Below the pieces are notes generated by a model. The model had not been told where the DNA came from, searched no databases, and was given only the letters and a program-made list of their open reading frames with translations. A stretch of 64,000 bases of DNA from assembly GCF_003437535.1 (NCBI RefSeq), contig NZ_QSQT01000002.1, positions 1-64,000 on the forward strand, in the 5' to 3' direction. The number at the start of each line of letters is the position of its first letter. The first letter of the stretch is position 1. The translations under genes were made by a program, and so were the position numbers. Source of the stretch: Phocaeicola plebeius. Lineage in GTDB: Bacteria > Bacteroidota > Bacteroidia > Bacteroidales > Bacteroidaceae. Positions 56,126-64,000 of this stretch are shown piece by piece.

Positions 56126-59100
56126 CTATTGCGCTTCATTAGGGGATGCTTCTTTTTTCTTTCTGTATTCCGTAGGAGTCATTTTATATTCTTCCTTGAA
56201 ATAATGTGTAAAGATTTTTGGAGTATTAAATCCCACTTTGTAAGCTACTTCTGCGACTGTCATCTGGGTTTTCTCCAGTAGTTTCAGACTTTTCTTAAGC
56301 CGTATGATGCGTATGAATTTGCTTGGAGAACTTCCTGTTATAGACATGAGTTTATTGTATAAGTTACTTCTGCTCATACCAATAATGCTACTTAATTCTT
56401 CTACCGAGAATTGAGGATTTTCGATGTGTTCTTCTACAGTCTTGATGGTTTTTTGAATGAAAGATTCGTCCAATGAGCTTGAGGTGATGTCACTCACTGG
56501 TATATCTGCAATAGAAAACTTTCTATGGCATTCTTGTTTCCATTTAAGTATTTTATTGATGCGAAGTTTTAAAATATTCAGGTTGAAGGGTTTGGCAATA
56601 TAATCGTCTGCTCCTTCAGTTAGTCCTTTCTTTATATGTTCAATATCATTCTTAGCTGTCAGCATGATAACTGGTATATGTGAAATTTTGATGTCACTTT
56701 TTATGGCATGGCATAGTTCAATCCCATCCATGTTAGGCATCATAATATCCGTAATGACCATATCAATATGCTCTTTCTTGAGAATAGATAATGCATGTAG
56801 TCCGTCAACTGCAGAAAAAATATGATATTCCTTTTTTAGAGAATCGGATAAAAATAAGCGTAAGTCTTGGTTGTCTTCTACAATGAGTAGGGTGTTTTGA
56901 TCCAGATTTTCGTTTTTCTCCTCTGATTCTAAAGATACCATTTCTTCTTCGGTCGGTTGGATATGAAATTCTGTTTCTACAATTTGCTCCATGGGAGTAA
57001 TAGGAATATAAAATATAAATTTAGCTCCTGTTGGCAGGTTGTCTTCTATATGTATGTCTCCATGATGTAAAGAGAGAAGCTCTTTTACAATATGCAGTCC
57101 TATGCCACTTCCATACGATGATTTTTCATCAGCTATTTGATAAAAAGCATCAAAGACCTTGCACTTCTCATTATCTTCTATCCCTTTTCCGTTGTCGGCT
57201 ACACTAGTAAATACTTTTTCGTCTTCGATCCATATTTTAACTGTAATTTTACCAGGAATACCTGCATATTTTATAGCATTAGATAAAAGGTTCATAAGAA
57301 CCTTATGTATTTTGTCTTTATCAAATGCCATAGATAAAGTGTCAATCTCTTTTTCGAAGGTTAAAGTAATCTGATAAGTGGTTGCATATACGGAAAAATG
57401 TTTGATAATATCGTCTATAAACTCAATGTAGTCTCCTTTCTCTGGATGCAGTTTCATTTCTTGTATTTCAATTTTACGGAAATCCAATATTTGGTTCACT
57501 AAATTCAGAAGGGACAAAGCATTTTTATGAATAATATTCAAGTTTGATGTAATATCTTCGTTGTGATGAGTTTTGAGCACTTCTTCTAGTGGAGCTATAA
57601 TTAAAGATAGTGGGGTACGGAAGTCATGGCTTAGATGAGTGAAAAAGTTTAGTTTCATTTCATCTATTTCATGTTGTTTTTTAGCTTCAAACTCCATTTC
57701 CTTATAGTGCATTCTTCGTTTGTGCTTTTGTTCCTTTCGATACCATACATAGGAGAATAGTGTGATAACCAAGAGTAAATATAAAATTTTGGCATAAATA
57801 CTTAACCATATAGGAGGTTCAATATTGATGAGAAGTGTGGAGGGATTACTCCATAGTCCTCCAGAGTTGGTAGCTCGAACTTCTAGCTCATATATTCCTG
57901 GAGCCATATTGTTAAAAGCAATATAGTTGCTTTCGAGTGAAATCCATTGATTGTTCGTTCCACTCAATCGGTAGGAGAACCGAATATCATGAGTACGTAC
58001 GTACTCCATGGTTGAGAAACTTAATTTAAAAGTATTTTGATTGTACTTGAGCGTTATTTTGTCTGTAAGTTCAATATTCTGGCTTAATATTTTGTGATGA
58101 TTATATAAGGAATCTACATTAATAGTTGTGTCCAGAACTTTTAATTCTGTAAAGATGACTTTGGATATGTTTTTGTTGTATTTTATATTAGGATTAATAT
58201 CGTAATATCCTCCATTTCCTCCTACTATGATATGACCGTTTTGTGACTTATATATGGAGTTATGTACGAAATCAGAGGTTTGTAACCCGTCGTTTTTGGC
58301 GTATGGGAGGCAATGAAATGTATAGCCATGTCCATGTTGATCTACTTGTATCTCTATTTTAGTAACTCCATCTGTAGTTACTACCCAAATATTTTGGTTG
58401 TTATCTTCGGTGATGCCTCGTACAAAATTTCCTTCCAGTCTGTGGCTCTTATTCAAATAGTAAATCGTATCAAGACGTGTGTCGAATATAGTAAGCCCTT
58501 CTCTTCCTCCCATCCACAAAAGATTTCGGCTGTCTATGTAGACGTTATTCTGTATTGTATCTTGGATGAATTGTGAGTTCTTATAGTTGTGGCGTATATT
58601 TTTTATTTCATGATTCTCTGTATTTATGACGTGAACACCATTACAGGTTGCCATATATATGGAGTTCTTTTTGTCAAAAAATACGTTCATGATATGCGGA
58701 TCGACAAGACTGGAATTTTGTGGAGTAAATGTGTGAAAATATCCTGTTTTAGGATTAAATATATGCAGGCCACATTTTAAGTTCCCTAAATAGAGATTTC
58801 CTTTATTATCTTCAGTGATGCTCCATATACTGTTGTTGACGGGATTTCTTGGAAATTTATCAGAAAAAGGTTGTTGATGGAAACAATTATTCTGATAATA
58901 GCCGAATCCATCCAGATAGGTGCCAATCCATATTCTGTTTTGGGCATCTACGTGCATGCAAATAATCTTATTGCTAAATGAATTATTTTGCTCTTTCTTA
59001 AAAGTGGTAATATTCCCATTAGGATCTACTTTATAGATTCCATCTCCGTCTGTACCAATCCATAAATTATGCTCATGATCTTCCACTTGACATGAAGTAT

Positions 59101-60142
59101 CGTAAGTGGAAGGGAGCATGGTTTTAGAGAAAGAGAAGAAGTGTGGGTTGTAGTAGGATATTCCGTTTCGCATTGTACCTACCCACATAGTGTTTTCATC
59201 ATCATAGTAAAAGCACCATACTTTGTTGCTTCCTAATGAGTAAGGGGACAGGTTTTGTGAAATATGGGTATGTTGTTGTTTCTCTTTATCATAAATACTG
59301 ATACCGTCATATTCTAATCCAATCCATATTTTATGGAAGTTATCTTCACAAATACTGATAACCTTATTTTTTAGAAGGAGGGTATTTTTTCCTATTGTAC
59401 TTAACTTCCATGTGTTATTTGTATTTTGAGAGAACAGCCAAAGTCCTTCTGTGTTGGAACTATATACCCAAATGTCGAGGTTGTCGTCTACATAAAATTT
59501 ATAGCTCAAGAATTTTTCTGCACCTAATGCTTCGTTTAGTGGAATAATGGCATTTGTATGCTTATGTAATAGATCTGTTATATGAAATTTATTCTCTCCG
59601 TCGATGTAAAATAGTTTATCTTTTTTTACACTGAAAAAAGTTATGTTCTCGGGCAAATCTTTTATGGTATGAGATTGTTGGGTACTGAAAGAATATACTT
59701 TCATTGTTTCTCCATTGTATGACCATAAATTATTGTGATCGTCAGTAATAATTGTTTGTGGATTTGCGCCGCTGTGCAATTGATATTTCTGAAGTAAGGG
59801 TTGTGCATTGACAAATAAGTCTTTTTCCCTATTGTATGTGAAGTAATAGCCAAAACGTTCTATCCAGATATTATTATCTTTATCAATTAAAATCTGACTG
59901 ACAGAAGTTGATAAATCTGTTCCATCTTCAGTTTTTAAATATTGCTTTACATTGTATCCATCAAAACGGTTTATGGCACTGCTTGTCACACACCAAAGAA
60001 AGCCTTCGTTGTCTTTTAGCATATCTATTACTTCATTATCAGCTAAACCGTCAGAAGTAGTGAGATGTCGGAATTGATAATGCTCTTTCGCAATTGTTAC
60101 ATTAAATATAAAACAAAGTATGAACAATATCTGTGCTTTCAT
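56126..60142 (-). CDS. Hybrid two-component system regulator (HTCS)
   Basis: This 1338-residue regulator joins all two-component parts in one chain. A signal peptide (ILFILCFIFNVTIAKEH) comes first. A periplasmic sensor of two Reg_prop beta-propellers follows, then a Y_Y_Y domain near 690-770. The membrane helix lies near 782-803. HisKA has the phospho-His in FFTHLSHDFRTPLSL near 839, and the HATPase motif is LLSNAIKYAG then VADNGKGIED. A receiver domain has the Asp in MVITDIMMPNMDG near 1132. An AraC-type DNA-binding domain ends the chain (about 1230-1335). It likely senses an oligosaccharide and switches on the divergent susCD. Confidence 0.96.
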   Translation of the reverse strand: MKAQILFILCFIFNVTIAKEHYQFRHLTTSDGLADNEVIDMLKDNEGFLWCVTSSAINRFDGYNVKQYLKTEDGTDLSTSVSQILIDKDNNIWIERFGYYFTYNREKDLFVNAQPLLQKYQLHSGANPQTIITDDHNNLWSYNGETMKVYSFSTQQSHTIKDLPENITFFSVKKDKLFYIDGENKFHITDLLHKHTNAIIPLNEALGAEKFLSYKFYVDDNLDIWVYSSNTEGLWLFSQNTNNTWKLSTIGKNTLLLKNKVISICEDNFHKIWIGLEYDGISIYDKEKQQHTHISQNLSPYSLGSNKVWCFYYDDENTMWVGTMRNGISYYNPHFFSFSKTMLPSTYDTSCQVEDHEHNLWIGTDGDGIYKVDPNGNITTFKKEQNNSFSNKIICMHVDAQNRIWIGTYLDGFGYYQNNCFHQQPFSDKFPRNPVNNSIWSITEDNKGNLYLGNLKCGLHIFNPKTGYFHTFTPQNSSLVDPHIMNVFFDKKNSIYMATCNGVHVINTENHEIKNIRHNYKNSQFIQDTIQNNVYIDSRNLLWMGGREGLTIFDTRLDTIYYLNKSHRLEGNFVRGITEDNNQNIWVVTTDGVTKIEIQVDQHGHGYTFHCLPYAKNDGLQTSDFVHNSIYKSQNGHIIVGGNGGYYDINPNIKYNKNISKVIFTELKVLDTTINVDSLYNHHKILSQNIELTDKITLKYNQNTFKLSFSTMEYVRTHDIRFSYRLSGTNNQWISLESNYIAFNNMAPGIYELEVRATNSGGLWSNPSTLLINIEPPIWLSIYAKILYLLLVITLFSYVWYRKEQKHKRRMHYKEMEFEAKKQHEIDEMKLNFFTHLSHDFRTPLSLIIAPLEEVLKTHHNEDITSNLNIIHKNALSLLNLVNQILDFRKIEIQEMKLHPEKGDYIEFIDDIIKHFSVYATTYQITLTFEKEIDTLSMAFDKDKIHKVLMNLLSNAIKYAGIPGKITVKIWIEDEKVFTSVADNGKGIEDNEKCKVFDAFYQIADEKSSYGSGIGLHIVKELLSLHHGDIHIEDNLPTGAKFIFYIPITPMEQIVETEFHIQPTEEEMVSLESEEKNENLDQNTLLIVEDNQDLRLFLSDSLKKEYHIFSAVDGLHALSILKKEHIDMVITDIMMPNMDGIELCHAIKSDIKISHIPVIMLTAKNDIEHIKKGLTEGADDYIAKPFNLNILKLRINKILKWKQECHRKFSIADIPVSDITSSSLDESFIQKTIKTVEEHIENPQFSVEELSSIIGMSRSNLYNKLMSITGSSPSKFIRIIRLKKSLKLLEKTQMTVAEVAYKVGFNTPKIFTHYFKEEYKMTPTEYRKKKEASPNEAQ

Positions 60143-60247
60143 TTAATTGTATCTTTAATATAGAATTACTAGGTTTAAATAAAGGACTACTCATTTTAAT
60201 TAATCATATAACAAAAATAGTAAAATATTCTTGTTATATTCTATTTG

Positions 60248-60255
60248 CAAAGATA
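60248..60255 (-). promoter_or_regulatory. -7 box for the HTCS gene
   Basis: The minus strand reads TATCTTTG (TAnnTTTG), 106 bases upstream of the HTCS start, in the 355-base gap to the divergent susC. Confidence 0.55.
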
Positions 60256-60362
60256 ATATTCATTTGAATTCCTGCTATATAGGCAGGGGTGTCTTATGTC
60301 TAAAAATAGGGTATGAAATGTTGATTCTACAATTGAAGGTATACTGTAATACATATCAGACC

Positions 60363-60391
60363 TTGGAGTAAATTGTTTGTATTTACATTTG
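60363..60391 (+). promoter_or_regulatory. Promoter of susC in PUL3
   Basis: TTG (60363-60365) and TACATTTG (60384-60391) are 18 bases apart. The leader would be about 100 bases. I found no convincing direct repeats for the HTCS upstream of it. The rest of the gap is AT-rich, with no other signal seen. Confidence 0.5.
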
Positions 60392-60497
60392 CATGTGTAA
60401 AAAATCTTTGTTTTCTGTGTTCTTGGTAGTTTCTGTTTATCTATAGGTAAATGGTTTGCTTTTTGGGAACAATAAGTTTTATTAAATTCATAAATCT

Positions 60498-63400
60498 ATG
60501 AAAACAGTAAGTAAAAAAGTTTTAATGTGTGGAGCTTTTTCCTTATCTATGTTGGGAGGAGTTCCGTATGTACAGGCAGATGCTCCAGATTGTTTGTTAG
60601 CGGTTCAGCAAGGAGCTAAAATTTCAGGTGTTATAACAGATTCCGAAGGTCCGATTATTGGAGCTTCCGTAGTTGAAAAAGGTACGAGTAACGGAACAAT
60701 TACGGATTTAGATGGCCGTTTCTCTTTAGATGTAAAACCAGGTGCAATTCTTGTAGTCAGCTATGTGGGATATGCCTCACAAGAAGTAAAAGCAACGACT
60801 GGAACGATGAGAATTACCTTGAAGGAAGATAACCAGGTATTGGATGAAGTTGTAGTGACAGCTTTGGGTATTAAGAGAGAGAGAAAGGCTTTAGGATACG
60901 GAGTTGCAGAAGTTAAAGGAGAATCTCTTACTAAGGCGAAAGAAACGAATGTAATCAATTCTATGGCAGGACGTGTACCTGGTTTGGTAGTAAGCCAGAC
61001 AGCCAGTGGCCCTTCTGGATCTACGCGTGTTATTTTACGTGGTAGTACAGAAATGACTGGTAATAATCAGCCATTATATGTGATTGATGGGGTACCTTTG
61101 GATAATACGAATTATGGAAGTGCTGGAACTTATGGCGGATATGATTTGGGTGATGGCATTTCGAGTATTAACCCAGATGATATTGAAAATATTTCTGTCT
61201 TGAAAGGTCCTGCTGCTTCAGCCTTGTATGGTAGCCGTGCGAGCCATGGAGTTATCCTTATTACCACAAAGAAAGCGGATGGGAAAGAAAAATTCAGTGT
61301 AGAATATAATGGAACTTTGACTATTGATACACAATTGTCTAAGTGGAATGATATTCAGCAAATATATGGTATGGGTAGCAATGGTACATATAGTATTGAT
61401 GCAATATCAAATACCAATACGAGTTGGGGACCAAAAGCAGATGGAAATAACATGCTGACTTATTTTGATGGGGTATCACGTCCGTATTTGATTATTCCAG
61501 ACAATACTTCAGGATTTTTCCGTACCGGTTTGACAGCTACTAATACAGCGGTAATCAGTGCTAGTCATGGTAAAACGGGGGTACGTTTTTCATATACAGA
61601 TATGAGAAATAAGGATATTGTTCCTAAAACTCATATGAGCCGTAATAATTTCTCTTTGCGTGCAAATACTTCTTTATCAAAAGTTGATTTGGATTTTAGC
61701 GTGAACTATACACGTGAAGATGTGAAAAACCGTCCTGCTATGGGAGACAGTAAAGCTAATATCGGAAAGAACCTGATGACATTAGCCACAACTTATGATC
61801 AGGCATGGTTAAAGACTTATCAGGATGAAAATGGAGAATATAGCAACTGGAACGGAATGGACCCTTATAATGTAAATCCATATTGGGGCGTATATAAAAA
61901 TCAGAATATTTCCCAAAAAGACCAGTTCCGTTTGAACGGTAAGGCTATTTGGAATATTAATCCCCACTTGAAGTTGCAAGGTACATTGGGTACTGAAATG
62001 AACTGGTTCACTTTTGAAGATTATCAGGCTCCGACTACTCCAGGATTCGAGGCTGGCCGTTTGCAGAATAGTACCTTCGAAAATCGTATGTATAACTTTG
62101 AGTTGTTGGCCTTGTATAACAATACATGGGGTGATTTTGATTTTAATGGAACTTTGGGAGGTAATATCTTTAAAGTGGATAATCTGACTACTATTACTAC
62201 AGCGCAGGATATGCAGATTCGTGATGTAATCGCTTTACTTAGTTTTAATGAAATTAGTGTAGAGCAAAATACATATCGTAAACAGATTAATTCACTTTAT
62301 GGAGCTGTAAACTTAGGTTGGAAGCACATGGTTTATTTTGATGCAACTTTACGTGCTGACCAGTCTTCTACCTTGCCTTTGAATAATAACTCTTATTTGT
62401 ACCCTTCATTCTCAGGTAGCTTTATCTTCTCAGAGATAATCAATAAGAAGAACGCATTACCTTATGGAAAAATCCGTATGTCGTGGGCACAAGTTGGTAG
62501 CGATACCAATCCGTATCAGTTGGGACTGGTTTATACAAAGTCTAAATATACATATCCAGGTTATACAATAGGTTATATAAATAATAATACAGTGCCTAAT
62601 AAGAATTTGAAACCCACTAGAACGAATTCTTTTGAAGTAGGTTTGGAAACAAAATTCCTGAATAACCGGATTGGTTTGGATTTCACCTATTATTCTCAGA
62701 TTAGTAAGGATCAAATTATGGGTATGGCCAGTTCCTGGAGTTCAGGCTACAACTATCGTTTGATTAATGCGGGTGAAATAGAGAATAAGGGTATTGAAAT
62801 AGCTTTGAATACTCGTTTGATTCAAACAAAAGACTTCTCTTGGGATTTGAACTTAAACTTCTCTAAAAACCAAAATAAGGTAAAAGAGCTGGTAGATGGA
62901 GTGGATATGTTTGAACTTGAAAAAGCGTCATGGCTTGATGTGCAGGTAGCGGCTAAGGTGGGTGAAAATTATGGATCTATCATTGGCCCGGACTTCCAGC
63001 GTAACGAGAATGGAGATATTCTTATTGATCCGTCGACAGGTCTGCCTATGTATGATAAGAGCTCACATATATTAGGTAATGCATCATGGGACTGGACAGG
63101 TGGTCTTGTTACAACTTTGGCTTATAAGAATTTATCATTGTCTGCTGTGTTTGATGTGAAAGTGGGTGCAGATCTCTATTCTATGTCTGCTCGTTCTGCT
63201 TATGAGTCCGGTAAGGCTTTGGAAACACTGCAGGGCCGTGAAGAGTGGTATCGTTCTGAAGAACAGCGTAAGGCAGCCGGATTCCCGAAAGGTTCTCCTG
63301 ACTGGAAACCTACTGGTGGATTTATTGCTCCGGGAGTAATAGACAATGGCGATGGAACTTATCGTCCGAATGATATATACATTAATCCTGAAGATTATTG

Positions 63401-63683
63401 GATGAGTGTTTGTCGAAATGCCCCTTCAATGTTTATCTATGATAACTCGTATGTGAAATGCCGTGAGCTGACATTAACTTACCAGTTCCCGAAAAAGCTT
63501 CTGAAGAATGTAGTAGATAACTTGACCATTTCATTTGTAGCACGTAACCCGTTCATCGTGTATAAAAATATTCCTAACATAGACCCAGACTCTAACTATA
63601 ATAATACTACAGGTATGGGATTGGAATATGGTTCTTTGCCTTCACGCAAAAGTTATGGATTCAATGTGAATATTAAATTCTAA
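60498..63683 (+). CDS. SusC/RagA TonB-dependent transporter (PUL3)
   Basis: This 1061-residue outer-membrane transporter has a signal peptide ending near YVQADA. A CarboxypepD_reg domain follows (ISGVITDSEGPIIGASVVEKG, about 42-115), then a plug with LDEVVVTALGIKRERKALGYGVAEVKG and VLKGPAASALYGSRASHGVILI, then a barrel ending FNVNIKF. There is no STN domain, in keeping with control by the adjacent HTCS rather than by a sigma factor. The VVVTALGIKRE variant marks a SusC subgroup usually paired with the SusD-like lipoprotein type that follows here. The substrate is unknown. Confidence 0.95.
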   Translation: MKTVSKKVLMCGAFSLSMLGGVPYVQADAPDCLLAVQQGAKISGVITDSEGPIIGASVVEKGTSNGTITDLDGRFSLDVKPGAILVVSYVGYASQEVKATTGTMRITLKEDNQVLDEVVVTALGIKRERKALGYGVAEVKGESLTKAKETNVINSMAGRVPGLVVSQTASGPSGSTRVILRGSTEMTGNNQPLYVIDGVPLDNTNYGSAGTYGGYDLGDGISSINPDDIENISVLKGPAASALYGSRASHGVILITTKKADGKEKFSVEYNGTLTIDTQLSKWNDIQQIYGMGSNGTYSIDAISNTNTSWGPKADGNNMLTYFDGVSRPYLIIPDNTSGFFRTGLTATNTAVISASHGKTGVRFSYTDMRNKDIVPKTHMSRNNFSLRANTSLSKVDLDFSVNYTREDVKNRPAMGDSKANIGKNLMTLATTYDQAWLKTYQDENGEYSNWNGMDPYNVNPYWGVYKNQNISQKDQFRLNGKAIWNINPHLKLQGTLGTEMNWFTFEDYQAPTTPGFEAGRLQNSTFENRMYNFELLALYNNTWGDFDFNGTLGGNIFKVDNLTTITTAQDMQIRDVIALLSFNEISVEQNTYRKQINSLYGAVNLGWKHMVYFDATLRADQSSTLPLNNNSYLYPSFSGSFIFSEIINKKNALPYGKIRMSWAQVGSDTNPYQLGLVYTKSKYTYPGYTIGYINNNTVPNKNLKPTRTNSFEVGLETKFLNNRIGLDFTYYSQISKDQIMGMASSWSSGYNYRLINAGEIENKGIEIALNTRLIQTKDFSWDLNLNFSKNQNKVKELVDGVDMFELEKASWLDVQVAAKVGENYGSIIGPDFQRNENGDILIDPSTGLPMYDKSSHILGNASWDWTGGLVTTLAYKNLSLSAVFDVKVGADLYSMSARSAYESGKALETLQGREEWYRSEEQRKAAGFPKGSPDWKPTGGFIAPGVIDNGDGTYRPNDIYINPEDYWMSVCRNAPSMFIYDNSYVKCRELTLTYQFPKKLLKNVVDNLTISFVARNPFIVYKNIPNIDPDSNYNNTTGMGLEYGSLPSRKSYGFNVNIKF

Positions 63684-63717
63684 TCTGAGTAGACTCGTTA
63701 CCTAAAATAAAATAGAT

Positions 63718-64000
63718 ATGAAATACAATAAATCAATTTTGGCAATGCTATTGACCGCATGTACTTTTTCATTTAGTGCTTGTAGTGATAGTTATATGGA
63801 AGATATGAATACAGACCCTTCTAAAGCAGATATAATTGACCCTAATGCCCAGCTTACTACTGCGGAATTACAGACGTATGGCAGATTGGATATGGTCGAT
63901 ATATTCAGAAACTATTTATATGCTTTTAACCAGCAGTTCATGGGATGCTGGAATACTACATTCCATGGTGGTCGCCATTTTATTGATAATAATATTATGG
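63718..64000 (+). CDS. SusD-like lipoprotein, cut by the window edge
   Basis: The reading frame is open from ATG 63718 to the end of the window (94 codons seen). It starts MKYNKSILAMLLTACTFSFS followed by AC, a lipoprotein signal. DSYMEDMNTDPSKADIIDPNAQ and LDMVDIFRNYLYAFNQQFMGCW then resemble the N-termini of SusD/RagB nutrient-binding lipoproteins of the SusD-like_2 type. It lies 34 bases after susC. Only the first fifth of the expected protein is present. Confidence 0.85.
   Translation, partial: MKYNKSILAMLLTACTFSFSACSDSYMEDMNTDPSKADIIDPNAQLTTAELQTYGRLDMVDIFRNYLYAFNQQFMGCWNTTFHGGRHFIDNNIM

Noticed and set aside
60143..60497. HTCS operator as direct repeats before susC of PUL3
   Set aside because: I looked for paired words at about 21-base spacing and found none convincing in this AT-rich gap.

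Overview
The window looks like chromosomal DNA of a gut Bacteroidaceae member (Bacteroides or Phocaeicola). The grounds are three SusC/SusD pairs, Bacteroidetes-type -7 boxes (TAnnTTTG) ahead of many genes, SPII lipoprotein signals, a hybrid two-component regulator, and an arginine operon of Bacteroides order. I recognise 46 protein genes, one of them cut by the right edge. I saw no rRNA, tRNA, CRISPR array or intact insertion sequence.

Left part (1-12.1 kb, minus strand): a polysaccharide utilisation locus (PUL1) transcribed GH89 - HGSNAT/NagX-like acetyltransferase - SusC - SusD - GH92 - GH28, ending at a strong terminator. The first two genes pair the enzyme families that carry out two successive lysosomal steps of heparan sulfate breakdown. 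Two direct repeats ahead of GH89 are the best operator candidate, since no local regulator is present. From 12.3 to 28 kb lies mostly housekeeping DNA: a MATE exporter, proC, the operon argR-GNAT-argG-argC-argD, a methyltransferase, a three-gene iron or heme-type uptake operon (TonB receptor, DUF4374, PepSY protein), a HAD phosphatase and proB.

Middle part (28-40.4 kb): PUL2. A sigma factor, a FecR anti-sigma and a cytoplasmic GH109-like protein run left. An STN-bearing SusC, SusD, an exported GH109 and a GH3 with an unusual C-terminal domain run right. The enzymes suggest alpha-GalNAc-containing host glycans. From 40.4 to 53.5 kb follow a small helical protein, a cupin regulator paired with an acyl-CoA synthetase, a PL8 chondroitin-type lyase, nadK, and the tight operon pdxJ-exbB-exbD-tonB-DJ-1-ispD-recG.

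Right part (53.5-64 kb): a GH35 beta-galactosidase, a 1338-residue hybrid two-component system, and a third SusC with a truncated SusD (PUL3). This part looks clearly more AT-rich than the arg and recG regions.

The least explained signal is a family of 22-bp-period intergenic arrays built on AAACGT/ACGTTT cores at four separate places (14849, 26679, 31034, 53490). Two of them share the same first and last units, as if they were copies of one structured element.
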